From: Bacteroidales bacterium
GTDB taxonomy: Bacteria > Bacteroidota > Bacteroidia > Bacteroidales > WCHB1-69
Direction: 5' to 3'
NCBI GenBank assembly: GCA_012838875.1
Contig: DUOL01000144.1
Coordinates: forward strand, 1 to 27,389
Length of the DNA: 27,389 bases
Below are positions 1 to 8,358 of the stretch, in pieces (positions within the stretch are counted from its first letter, which is position 1; each line of letters starts with the position of its first letter). The position numbers were made by a program, and so were the translations under genes. The notes below the pieces were generated by a model that saw nothing but the letters and a program-made list of their open reading frames with translations, was not told the DNA's origin and searched no databases.

Positions 1-246
1 GATATGATGAAGCATATTATCTACAATAGTAGAAATTATTTGTGTTTTATAAACATACACAGTGACAGTTATAACTATTCAATATCTACAATAGTAGAAA
101 TTATTTGTGTTTTATAAACGTAGTAGAGGAATCTGTGCCACTCTTTATCTACAATAGTAGAAATTATTTGTGTTTTATAAACGAATCGTGCGAAAATCGT
201 GAAAATTAAAATCTACAATAGTAGAAATTATTTGTGTTTTATAAAC
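1..246 (-). CRISPR. Type V CRISPR array, 4 repeats seen, truncated at left edge
   Basis: Four identical 36-nt repeats lie at 19-54, 84-119, 147-182 and 211-246. They are separated by unrelated spacers of 29 nt (55-83), 27 nt (120-146) and 28 nt (183-210). Positions 1-18 look like the end of a further spacer, so the array continues outside the window. Read on the minus strand, each repeat starts GTTTATAAAACACAAATAAT and ends AATTTCTACTATTGTAGAT, which is the pseudoknot handle shared by Cas12a and Cas12a2 crRNAs (stem TCTAC/GTAGA). The array therefore reads in the same direction as the cas genes, with the leader on its right. The leader-proximal repeat shows no decay. Spacer targets cannot be determined from this window. 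Confidence 0.98.
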
Positions 247-424
247 CTCTCGTCAAATTTTGACATGCAAAAATACTACTTTTTCTAATACAAATGGAGA
301 GTTCAATTAATTTATTTTTTCCCCACCTTTTAATCAGGTTTTTCTTCATATCGTATAAATACTTATCAATAAGAGTATTAAACTATCATTTCTTATGAAT
401 CGAAAAAAAAGAGACCCTCTTTTG
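247..424 (-). promoter_or_regulatory. CRISPR leader with own promoter candidate
   Basis: This AT-rich leader lies between cas2 and the first repeat. On the minus strand a Bacteroidota -7 box, TATTTTTG (268-275), would start transcription about 15 nt before the first repeat. A TTTG at 291-294 could be the -33 element, but its 15-nt spacing is shorter than the usual 19-21. A 13-bp palindrome, GTCAAATTTTGAC (252-264), lies between the -7 box and the first repeat and overlaps the predicted transcription start. I see no degenerate repeat or ORF in the leader. Confidence 0.6.
403..423 (-). terminator. Terminator-like hairpin after cas2
   Basis: On the minus strand, directly behind the cas2 stop codon, the arms AAAAGAG and CTCTTTT (417-423 and 407-413) pair across a 3-nt loop. 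Four more Ts follow (403-406), giving an eight-T run. The stem is short and GC-poor, so termination may be partial. It would separate the cas mRNA from the crRNA precursor. Confidence 0.55.
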
Positions 425-700
425 CTAATCAAAAAAGAGCATATCTTGATCTCGATGTATAGCATTTCCATATTTAATGACCTTATTTTCATCGACTTCA
501 AAAATCAAAATGCTATCTCCACCGGTGAATTTTTGAGCATAATAGTTTTCGATACGTACTTTTAAATTATCTTTCATACGCCGGGTAATATTTGCTTCAT
601 ACACAGAATATTGCAATCTAATAGCTCCTTGTTTTTCTAATGATTTAGAAAATTTTGTACGCAATTTGTTATCTGAAATGTCATAGCTAATAATAAGCAT
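425..700 (-). CDS. cas2: CRISPR-associated endonuclease Cas2
   Basis: Cas2 is the structural partner of Cas1 in the spacer-integration complex. The 91-residue product has the usual Cas2 length and ferredoxin-like fold pattern. It opens with a beta strand ending in YDIS, with the conserved acidic residue at D7, followed by a helix (NKLRTKFSKSLEKQG), a strand carrying RLQYSVYEA, and a later GGDSILIFEV strand. It starts with ATG 8 bp after the cas1 stop and is the last gene before the array. The placement cas4-cas1-cas2-array is standard for type V-A loci. The assignment is firm; whether Cas2 has any nuclease activity of its own cannot be judged. Confidence 0.96.
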   Translation of the reverse strand: MLIISYDISDNKLRTKFSKSLEKQGAIRLQYSVYEANITRRMKDNLKVRIENYYAQKFTGGDSILIFEVDENKVIKYGNAIHRDQDMLFFD

Positions 701-708
701 ATTGTTTT

Positions 709-1686
709 TTATTTAATTAAAAATTGAGGATAATCGGGCACACTTTTTCTTTGCATAAAGCACCGGTAATAATCACGGACATATTCAAATATCTCTTTTT
801 TTTGTCCAACGAGTACTTCATAAAACATTTTGTAATAATCTCTTCTTCTTTCTATTTTCAATATATATTCATCTTTTTGTAAAACAAAATCTTCTTCCTT
901 ACATTGTTTGGTATTGAAAGCTTTACGAACTTTTCTATCAATTATGCAACGAAACGGTTCTATTAAATCACAAATCAACGATTTCCTTTTAAACCAAAGG
1001 CGATGATAAACACCAACATAAGGATCAAAACCAAACAATCGCACAAAAGCTTCTATAAAATTGAATAAAATTGTGTACCCAATATCTAATGTAACATTAA
1101 GCGGGTCTATTTTAGCTCTCGGGCATCGTTTTGTCCAACCGATAGCGTCAAAATAAGCAGCAAAAAATATTTTTGAAACTTTCCCTTCTATCCCCATAAT
1201 AACTTCATAATGAGCGGCTTGAGATAATTGTATTAAAAATTTTCGACATTCTTGCTTCGCATTTTCAATTATTTGTGTTTTTAATCTTGTTTTCTCTAAT
1301 AAACGTAATTGATTTCGTATTTTATTTTCAACTAATATTTTAGCAATAGATAAGTCATCTTTGCTAAACAGATATTGTTTTTGTCTCAATAAATAATTGG
1401 CTTCTGCAGTAATAGAAAAAAAGAAAATGGGACGTAAACTTAACTTCATTACAATTAAGGGAATGCCAAACTTTGTACACTTTTCTATTAATGGAGTAGT
1501 TATGGTAATATGCCCAATCACAAAGAGAGCCAATATTTTTTGAAATGGCAGCTTGGTGAGCGTTTTTTTCCCGCCATCGGTCTCCTCTTCCAAGAGCAGT
1601 TCGCCATTACTCACACGCAAATGGCGTTTTTCGAAGCAATTGACAACAAAGATGGATCGAACTTGTATATCTTTATGTGTAAACAT
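709..1686 (-). CDS. cas1: CRISPR-associated endonuclease/integrase Cas1
   Basis: Cas1 integrates new spacers at the leader end of the array. An open frame extends up to 1755 from a TTG, but I place the start at the ATG at 1684-1686. This begins the natural Cas1 N-terminal strand region, gives 325 residues and overlaps the end of cas4 by 14 bp, which suggests translational coupling. The metal-site residues are visible: E167 in MGIEGK, H228 in VYHRLW, and D240/E243 in CDLIEPFR. The N-terminal beta domain (about 1-95) includes the GIPLIVM strand typical of Cas1, and the helical catalytic domain follows. No frameshift or missing catalytic residue is seen, so adaptation is probably functional. Confidence 0.96.
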   Translation of the reverse strand: MFTHKDIQVRSIFVVNCFEKRHLRVSNGELLLEEETDGGKKTLTKLPFQKILALFVIGHITITTPLIEKCTKFGIPLIVMKLSLRPIFFFSITAEANYLLRQKQYLFSKDDLSIAKILVENKIRNQLRLLEKTRLKTQIIENAKQECRKFLIQLSQAAHYEVIMGIEGKVSKIFFAAYFDAIGWTKRCPRAKIDPLNVTLDIGYTILFNFIEAFVRLFGFDPYVGVYHRLWFKRKSLICDLIEPFRCIIDRKVRKAFNTKQCKEEDFVLQKDEYILKIERRRDYYKMFYEVLVGQKKEIFEYVRDYYRCFMQRKSVPDYPQFLIK

Positions 1687-2245
1687 TTTCCATATCGGTT
1701 TTATCGCACAAATTGCAATAAATGCAATGTAAACATTTGTTTGGATTAATAACAATCATATCGGTAGGATTATAGTTTCTAAAATTCTCTATAAACGATA
1801 TCAATTCAATTTTTCCCTTTTCTCCGGGTAAATCAATAGGAGTAGTTTTATTGGTCGAAATTTCATAAAATGCAAGATGTTCAACTTCATACCCCATTTC
1901 TATCATGCAAAAATATTGCGCCCACAATTGGTATATTTGTCCTTTAAAAATTCGTTTCAGATGCAATTTTCGTTCAATAAGCAATTTCTCATTCCCTTTG
2001 TAAATGTCAATCTTACCCATGATGCCCAACGTTTCACTATAAACAGGTAACGAAGTCAAAACATCTTTGCGAGTACTTGCAGTTTTGTTGTCCACCCTCT
2101 CATGTGCCGCCTTTCCTTTGATTTGAGGGGTGGCATGATAATTTTCCTCATCAGACCCCATATACACATTGTGCAAATATATGGAATACGGACAAAACAT
2201 AAAGTCGTTGAGTTGCGATATGGCTATATATGTATATGAATGCAT
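1673..2245 (-). CDS. cas4: CRISPR-associated exonuclease Cas4
   Basis: Cas4 trims pre-spacers and helps choose PAM-adjacent ones. The protein has 190 residues from the ATG at 2243-2245; a TTG one codon earlier is a less likely start. The iron-sulfur ligands are C18 in FMFCPY and the C-terminal cluster C171, C174, C177 and C180. The RecB-type nuclease core is complete: H48 (KAAHER), D80 (GKIDIY), E91-x-K93 (IERK) and the GQIYQL motif with Q103. It overlaps cas1 by 14 bp. A 103-bp gap separates it from the DUF3800 gene upstream. I see no clear -7 box in that gap, so it is probably transcribed from the effector promoter. Confidence 0.95.
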   Translation of the reverse strand: MHSYTYIAISQLNDFMFCPYSIYLHNVYMGSDEENYHATPQIKGKAAHERVDNKTASTRKDVLTSLPVYSETLGIMGKIDIYKGNEKLLIERKLHLKRIFKGQIYQLWAQYFCMIEMGYEVEHLAFYEISTNKTTPIDLPGEKGKIELISFIENFRNYNPTDMIVINPNKCLHCIYCNLCDKTDMENVYT

Positions 2246-2351
2246 CAATGAAAGATTTCTTCTAGTTTCATTTCGGTCATTTTCTTCGGTTTAGTCTGAA
2301 TAAGTACGAATATATTGCATTTAAGTTATCTTTTAGGGTGAATACAAATTT

Positions 2352-4343
2352 TTACGCATAAATAAACGGGAGCAACAAGGCGCGTTCCCAAATATCAGCC
2401 TTGTTGTTTTTTATGACAAATTGGCTTGCACTTTTTTCGACATATACGTCAAAAGCGGGACATTGCTTTTTGAGTTCCGATATAATATTGTTATACTTTG
2501 CATGAAACGGATTCTGATTGTTTACTATCGCAAAACATTGAATAATAGGAAGAGCTAATGTTTTAATGGCAAAACCATTTTCATCTTTCAATAAATTTGA
2601 AATAGCATCAGAAAAATAGTTTTCTACAGTTTGCTTGTTTTTTTGCGAATCCTCGAACCACGCTGCAATTCCTTCCCATTTTTGAATAAGAGGGAATGGA
2701 TATTCACTGTTATAGTTCTTGAGTTCTTGCAAATCAACACAGGGTAGATTTGTAGATTTGTTTTTATACAACTCCAAGGCTCGTAATTTACAGTACGAAA
2801 GCAGTTTCCATGAATCAGAAAAATCTTTTTTTGCAGCATAGTCTTCGGGTGTTTTGCCGGTTTGACCAAAAAAACATTTGCGTGCCTTTTCTATATTGCC
2901 CTGCCGGTGATAAACTGTAAGCAGATAAGAATCTGTACGTTTTGTCGTCTTGATGGCATAAGCTTTTGACATCTCAAAATAGTCGATTGCTTCATTTAAT
3001 TTGCCTGCATAGGCATACGATTGTGCCAATGTACCAATCAAAGCTGTAGTGGGTTCGTCTCGTGGTTCTTCGTTTTCAAAAATATGCTTAGGCATCAGGC
3101 TGACGATTTTTTCTTGTTCGCCCCAAATCGTTTCAAAATTTTCTACCGATTCCGTAAACCGATAGCCATTGAACAAAACCTGTGCTTCGTGCAACGAAAA
3201 ACTGATATATTTTTCCCATTTGCGGAGCATACGCGTTTCTGAATTTTGCCCATTCTCTTTTAGTGCTTCTAAAAATTCATCTTTAGCAAAAGGCATTTCC
3301 ATGTCGCCTATGTGCGAAAAATATTCGGTAAACAGCACCATCAACTCCAAGCGTTTAGCAGCAGGCAGCAAAAGTTTATTTGCATTTCTGATTTCTTTTA
3401 GAAACACGTTTACAACTGTTTTTATGGCAACTAATTTACTATTTGTAGCCCGTTCTTCAATTTTCGATTTTAACAAATCGTAGAACATATCAAATGCAAA
3501 CGGATAATTATCCGCATCGAGACGTAATTTTTTCAACAAATTATTTTCAAGCAGCGGCACATTAGACAAATCGTCATTGGAAATTTGCTGAAAAATAAGG
3601 CTCAAAGCTGTTATTGGATTTTTGTCAACAAATGCGGCAGGATCGTCGTTGCTTGCATATTTGCTGCAAGAGCAATCTACTATTTTCTCTTGCAATATAC
3701 TTTTGCGTTCCTTTCGTGCAAAACCACAAACCACGTCAGCAAGATTTATGAAAAACGAACATGTATCGGATAGGAATTTAATTTCGATACTTATTCCGCG
3801 AGCCTGCGCTATCTTGCTGATATTGATTTTAATTTGCTCTTTAATATAATTGTGATACTTAAAAAATGCTTCATCGCCAACGGGCGTCTTATAATCGCCA
3901 TTTTCTCTGATTACCCCCCATGTTTCATCGTTTCTGTTATCAATTTGTACTTCAACCTTATCGCCTTGCTCAAACGTTCCTGTCTTTAAAAATTCGGAAA
4001 TAACTACCGTTACCGCCACCAACCACCAGTTTTGATTGTTTGCATAAAGTGTCGGCTTGCCTTTGGATACATAAACTTTATCTGCGAGTGGCAATAGTAG
4101 CTTTTTACAGATGTCTTTTTTCTCTGGAGTAAGACTGCAAAAATGAAAAGTTTCACTTCTAATCAGGCTCTTTGTATCATTCGGAATAGGTTCAGGTAAG
4201 CCAAAATCTTTATATGCCTGCTGATATTTTTGTTTAATAGTCAATTCATCTTTTGAAATCAAAACACCACAAACAAAAGAAGGGTCTTCCTCTGCCATGG
4301 TAAAACTACCTGTTTCGTCTATTGCAAATGTGTATGTTGCCAT
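2352..4343 (-). CDS. DUF3800 domain protein with TPR-like C-terminal half, inside the cas operon
   Basis: This 663-residue protein is not a known core type V component. Residues about 4-215 match the DUF3800 pattern: an N-terminal strand with D9-E10 (FAIDETGSF), H67 in TFHFCS, D135 in QIDNRND, and D203 in the late NLADVVCGF segment. The spaced acidic residues suggest an RNase H-like metal-dependent nuclease fold, which is family-level inference. Residues about 370-560 contain helix pairs with TPR-like spacing, such as AQSYAYAGKLNEAIDYFE followed by VYHRQGNIEKARKCFF. The rest is mainly helical, with no signal peptide or membrane segment. The ATG lies 11 bp after the effector stop, so the two genes are almost certainly co-transcribed. 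Possible roles are an accessory nuclease, an effector regulator or a passenger defence gene; the sequence cannot decide between them. Confidence 0.85.
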   Translation of the reverse strand: MATYTFAIDETGSFTMAEEDPSFVCGVLISKDELTIKQKYQQAYKDFGLPEPIPNDTKSLIRSETFHFCSLTPEKKDICKKLLLPLADKVYVSKGKPTLYANNQNWWLVAVTVVISEFLKTGTFEQGDKVEVQIDNRNDETWGVIRENGDYKTPVGDEAFFKYHNYIKEQIKINISKIAQARGISIEIKFLSDTCSFFINLADVVCGFARKERKSILQEKIVDCSCSKYASNDDPAAFVDKNPITALSLIFQQISNDDLSNVPLLENNLLKKLRLDADNYPFAFDMFYDLLKSKIEERATNSKLVAIKTVVNVFLKEIRNANKLLLPAAKRLELMVLFTEYFSHIGDMEMPFAKDEFLEALKENGQNSETRMLRKWEKYISFSLHEAQVLFNGYRFTESVENFETIWGEQEKIVSLMPKHIFENEEPRDEPTTALIGTLAQSYAYAGKLNEAIDYFEMSKAYAIKTTKRTDSYLLTVYHRQGNIEKARKCFFGQTGKTPEDYAAKKDFSDSWKLLSYCKLRALELYKNKSTNLPCVDLQELKNYNSEYPFPLIQKWEGIAAWFEDSQKNKQTVENYFSDAISNLLKDENGFAIKTLALPIIQCFAIVNNQNPFHAKYNNIISELKKQCPAFDVYVEKSASQFVIKNNKADIWERALLLPFIYA

Positions 4344-4354
4344 AATTTTCCCAT

Positions 4355-7300
4355 TTATATATTATCAGCTAACGTTGTTGCCAATTCATAAGCTTTGACG
4401 CCTTCGGCAGAAATCAAATACGCCGCATTGTCATCACCACTATTTATGTATTTCAATGGATTTTCGGTATATTCCTTTGTTGTATCGAAACCGCATACAA
4501 AACAACGAATAATATCGTTGCCATTTGACTTGTCACGGTCAATCCACCCTTCTTTGTCATTGCTTAACCTTGCTTGTTGAGCATTAGGATAATCTTTTTT
4601 GTTTGGTTTTTGATTAGTCGAACCGCAGCGCGGACAAGTTTTTGAAGTAGCCTCCGCATCTACAAAAAACACAATACCAAATTGATTTTTTACTTTACCC
4701 TTTCCAACGGCTATATGGTCGTAATTTTTCATAGCTCTGAAAGCCGGTACCAAATGTAGAATATTCTCACTGTCCTGTTGAATGCGGAAAAGTTTTTTCA
4801 GCAATTGCATCTCAAAGAAATTATAAAGTCCGAGTCCGGCATATTTTTCAACATCAGCACGGCGTCCTTCTTCTTTTTCAACTCTAATTGGAACACCGTC
4901 AATACCACTGATAATTTTACTGCTAAATGGTTTTGACAAATCTTCGAGGGAGATATAAACTTGATAATCAAATTTTTGAAGCAAAAAGGCAATCACACCA
5001 ACCATATTCGCAACGACACCGTTTTTCAAATTATCAACAGGCTCTAATTGTACCAATTTATCCATTTTGCGCTTATTTTTTTCCCTTCCCTCTTCATCCT
5101 CTTTAGTGAGTTTACCCTCTTCTTTTTTTATAGTTTTGAATTCCTTAAGCATATCAACAATTCGCTCTATGGGCAAAGTCTCTTTCAGTTCTTCTATGGC
5201 TGCACCATAAAAAGAAACCAATCCGTTATTCGTACCATCTTCGTTATCTACAAAATTTTTCAAAATCAAATCTTCTGTAGAATTTTTTTCATACCATGCC
5301 AATACAGCTTCCGGTTCGTTCTGCATTTTGAATTGAAGTTTACGAATGTAGGCAAGTTGCTGCATTTTAATCTGCATTTTGTCGGGTTTGGTATATTCTC
5401 CGGTAACTTTGTCTTTCACTTTCACCTCGCTCAAATCAACCAGCACTTTTGTTTTTTCTGGTTTTCCATCAATAAAAACGGTAGTTTCAACACGCAAATT
5501 AGACAAGTCAAGAATATGCCGTTCTTCTAAAAATTTATGTTCCCATTGTTTTTTTTCAGAGTTGAACGAACGGGTATAAATTTTATGGGGACCGATAATT
5601 TTTTTGTCTTGGTCAATAATACAAAGCGTTGCCAATTCTTTTTGCCCTCGGTCGATACCGAAAACGTAAAATTTTTCGTTAGTTTTTACATTTATTTTCT
5701 GCTGTCCATTCTTAGAATACTTTGCCGCCAATTCATTTAATTGCTCTTTATATTCCTCATTTTTTGTTCTCCCTCGCAAAGCTGCATTAAATTTTTTTAC
5801 TGCTAATTCTTGCCGTTCATCATCTTTATAATTTTCAATTTGTTGGCGGTTGGAAATAAAGCTATCAGTTTTCGGAATATAATCGCAAAGGAAATGTCCA
5901 ATCATCTGAAAACGCGAATAACGCTTATCGCCCTTATCCGATTTAGGGTAATTAGGTGTGGGCTTGCGATAAGAAATTCTGAACTCCGGAGTTAAACGCC
6001 AAGGCGTATCTTGAGGAAAAACAGCATTCCAATCTTTCGTAAACTGGTTACTTTCGTTTTTTTCTTTTTTCGCCAAATCTTGATTGACAATTGGTAGTAA
6101 TAAACAATTTTTGTTTTTCACTAAATCGGAAAGAGTCTCTTTGTCAAAATACTTAATATCAAATTTATAGCATTTGGCATCAACTTCTTTCTTAATTTCT
6201 TCTAAAGTTTTATTTTCTAATTTTAGTCCAAATTCCAAGTTCCATCCTTTTTCATTAATGAACTTTTTCCATTCTTTAATATTGCGTTTTTCTTTTTCCT
6301 TGCTAGTCAATTCCGGTTGTGTATTGGCAAAATTATTACTTTCCTTCAATTTGTCAGTTCTAATTTTTTTGAGCATTTTGACAATTGCACCTGAAGTGAT
6401 AGAATTAACCGAATATGCCTTAAAATCACTCTTTTGGCTATCTGATTTTGCATATATTCGTTCATTTTTATTTTCAACAAATTCTTGTAGTAGAACATAT
6501 TTGTCCTTATTGTTATCCTCTATAATCATAGCATAATGCGAAATCTTGTTTGATTCTGCCGCACCGCTTATTTTATCGCGCATTTCGGCAAATGTTTTAC
6601 CCATTTCCTCTGCTATGTTCTTAAATACATTCGTAATTTCAGAGTATTCACTCTTAATATTGTTTTTTATTCTAATATTGTTTTTTATTCTACCTCTAAA
6701 CAAACCGATTTCTTGTTTGGCTGATTTAAAATTTTTGTCTGTCTTAGATTTTGTCTGCAACCATTTTGTTATAGCTTCTTTATTTTTGGATCCATTTTTC
6801 CCAACTTTTTCCCATTCTATTTCTTCCAATAATTTTTTTGCGGCAACACTAAATTTCTTTTCATCGGTAGGCTTTGCTTTCTCTAATGTAGATAAAACAG
6901 CATTCAACTCCAGCAGTTTTGCATACATCACAAAATCTTTATTATCCTCTGTAATCTTAAAATGATTTTTGAGATATTGTTTACATATTTCGGTCGGAAA
7001 AACAGCTTCTGGATGATATTTTGCTCGGGCAAGTCCTTCCCATGCAAAATTAAAGGCAACTTTCAGTGGATACTTCTCTATGTTAAAATTGTCTTTTTCC
7101 TTTAAATCAGCATAATCTTTTGCAGGACTTTCTAGTTGTCCTATATCGCGTAAAAATTCCAATATCTCTTCTTCGGTTTTACCGTCTGGTTTGCTCAATG
7201 TTTTGGCTATTTCGAATCGAACAGTTGCAGGAATCGACTTGTATTTAAACAGTAAACTGCGTTCTATCAATCCACCATTTTCATCATCTTTTAATTTTGA

Positions 7301-8269
7301 TTTTTTATCTTCGGCAGTATTGTTGTATAAATTATAGGAAAAGGAAAATGCATCTTTATTATTTTTAATAATTTTATCAAGTCCAAGTTTTTTTATCTCT
7401 GATTCTATGCTATTATCTGTAGATTCCGGATTTTTAACTGCTGTTTTGGGATTGAGTGTAGCTCGGCAATACGGCACATTACCTCCGTTTTCTTCAAAGT
7501 AACTCTTGAGTTTGGATATTAGCGAAAGCAATTCGTTTTTGGACTGGTAATCTATCGCAAAATCAATTAAATTTTTATTGTCTATTTTCGAATTGTCTAT
7601 TTTTTCCAACCTTGGAAAACAAATCTGTTGAAAACAAAGCGGTTTAAGTGTGTCGCAAATAATATTTACTAACGATAGAAATAGTTTCCTAAATTCCACT
7701 TCATTGGGTTTATTGTCCGTTCTATTTATCTTTAGCGCAACTTCAAATTGTTTTAATTTTTCGCTGACAACATTGTATTTCTCCACAGCATTTATAAAAT
7801 TTTCTTGCCAATAATCAAGAATATATTGTTTACGTTCAGTTTCTTTGTCGTCCTTTTTTTCCAATTCTAAAAGGCTAATAATACGAGCTTGTGGCTTTTT
7901 TGTCTTTCTTCCGTTTTTCTTATCAAACCAAAAACCATCAAAACCAATTTTTTTGCAAAGGATTTTATAATAATCCTTATCTAATGCTATTTGGTCGGTA
8001 CGCTGATATACTTGTTGCCAGCCTTTAAGGAACTCAGAAATTTGATTAAGACATTTACCAATAGCATCAACAGGTAAACTCGACTCTGAGTTTTTATTTG
8101 TTGATACAGAATCTTTAATCCTTTGCTCTGAGATTTCTACTAAATCAGATAATTCACTGTGGCTCTTATAGATTTCCCCAGCATAATTTTCTTTTTTTGT
8201 TTTGTTTTTTTGTGTCAATCCAAAACGCAACGTTTTTGATAATTGATATTGATTTTTAATCTGTTTCAT
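4355..8269 (-). CDS. cas12a2: Cas12a2-type CRISPR effector nuclease
   Basis: This is the single large effector of the locus, 1304 residues long. The split RuvC site is intact: D873 in FGIDRGQ (RuvC-I), E1109 in ISLEDLS (RuvC-II), and D1279 in SGDDNAAY (RuvC-III). Between RuvC-II and RuvC-III it carries a four-cysteine zinc ribbon, C1212/C1215 (CPRC) and C1256/C1259 (CFVC). Cas12a has a Nuc domain there, with TSKIDP-type sequence. The N-terminus (SKTLRFG) and blocks such as GKTFAEMRDK, CLLLPIVNQD, RHILDLSNLRVETT and GLGLYNFFEMQLLKKL resemble Sulfuricurvum Cas12a2 as I recall it. Characterised Cas12a2 uses Cas12a-type crRNAs, binds target RNA and then cuts ssRNA, ssDNA and dsDNA, causing abortive infection. 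That activity is inferred here from the family. The recognition lobe (about 1-800) has no identifiable separate domain. The start is the ATG at 8267-8269, about 75 nt after the predicted transcription start. Ordinary Cas12a is the alternative, but the zinc ribbon argues against it. Confidence 0.93.
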   Translation of the reverse strand: MKQIKNQYQLSKTLRFGLTQKNKTKKENYAGEIYKSHSELSDLVEISEQRIKDSVSTNKNSESSLPVDAIGKCLNQISEFLKGWQQVYQRTDQIALDKDYYKILCKKIGFDGFWFDKKNGRKTKKPQARIISLLELEKKDDKETERKQYILDYWQENFINAVEKYNVVSEKLKQFEVALKINRTDNKPNEVEFRKLFLSLVNIICDTLKPLCFQQICFPRLEKIDNSKIDNKNLIDFAIDYQSKNELLSLISKLKSYFEENGGNVPYCRATLNPKTAVKNPESTDNSIESEIKKLGLDKIIKNNKDAFSFSYNLYNNTAEDKKSKLKDDENGGLIERSLLFKYKSIPATVRFEIAKTLSKPDGKTEEEILEFLRDIGQLESPAKDYADLKEKDNFNIEKYPLKVAFNFAWEGLARAKYHPEAVFPTEICKQYLKNHFKITEDNKDFVMYAKLLELNAVLSTLEKAKPTDEKKFSVAAKKLLEEIEWEKVGKNGSKNKEAITKWLQTKSKTDKNFKSAKQEIGLFRGRIKNNIRIKNNIKSEYSEITNVFKNIAEEMGKTFAEMRDKISGAAESNKISHYAMIIEDNNKDKYVLLQEFVENKNERIYAKSDSQKSDFKAYSVNSITSGAIVKMLKKIRTDKLKESNNFANTQPELTSKEKEKRNIKEWKKFINEKGWNLEFGLKLENKTLEEIKKEVDAKCYKFDIKYFDKETLSDLVKNKNCLLLPIVNQDLAKKEKNESNQFTKDWNAVFPQDTPWRLTPEFRISYRKPTPNYPKSDKGDKRYSRFQMIGHFLCDYIPKTDSFISNRQQIENYKDDERQELAVKKFNAALRGRTKNEEYKEQLNELAAKYSKNGQQKINVKTNEKFYVFGIDRGQKELATLCIIDQDKKIIGPHKIYTRSFNSEKKQWEHKFLEERHILDLSNLRVETTVFIDGKPEKTKVLVDLSEVKVKDKVTGEYTKPDKMQIKMQQLAYIRKLQFKMQNEPEAVLAWYEKNSTEDLILKNFVDNEDGTNNGLVSFYGAAIEELKETLPIERIVDMLKEFKTIKKEEGKLTKEDEEGREKNKRKMDKLVQLEPVDNLKNGVVANMVGVIAFLLQKFDYQVYISLEDLSKPFSSKIISGIDGVPIRVEKEEGRRADVEKYAGLGLYNFFEMQLLKKLFRIQQDSENILHLVPAFRAMKNYDHIAVGKGKVKNQFGIVFFVDAEATSKTCPRCGSTNQKPNKKDYPNAQQARLSNDKEGWIDRDKSNGNDIIRCFVCGFDTTKEYTENPLKYINSGDDNAAYLISAEGVKAYELATTLADNI

Positions 8270-8350
8270 ATTTTTTTGTTTTATTTATTATTATTTCTTG
8301 TGTTAACTGGCTTGCCCCTCTATTATTCGGACAATTTATAAACCATAATG

Positions 8351-8358
8351 CAAACATA
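8351..8358 (-). promoter_or_regulatory. Promoter -7 box of the cas operon
   Basis: The minus strand reads TATGTTTG, a match to the Bacteroidota -7 consensus TAnnTTTG, 82 nt upstream of the effector ATG. No good TTTG is seen at the -33 position, so the promoter may be weak or need an activator. Confidence 0.6.

Noticed and set aside
1687..1755. Extended N-terminus of Cas1 from a TTG at 1755
   Set aside because: It would place 23 hydrophobic extra residues before the normal Cas1 start and overlap cas4 much further; the ATG at 1686 fits the family.
5048..6965. Long plus-strand open frames opposite the effector gene
   Set aside because: They are Phe/Ser/Leu-rich mirror images of an AT-rich Lys/Asn/Glu-rich gene, with no motifs of their own.
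4355..8269. Calling the effector an ordinary Cas12a because of the repeat handle and operon layout
   Set aside because: The Nuc-domain sequence of Cas12a is absent and a four-cysteine zinc ribbon is present, together with Cas12a2-like blocks.
8270..8345. Possible degenerate CRISPR repeat (TTTATAAAC, and an AACACAAG-like stretch) upstream of the effector, as in guide-RNA-controlled toxin/antitoxin pairs
   Set aside because: The matches are 8-9 AT-rich bases, lie apart from each other, and no handle (TCTAC...GTAGA) follows, so chance is the simpler explanation.
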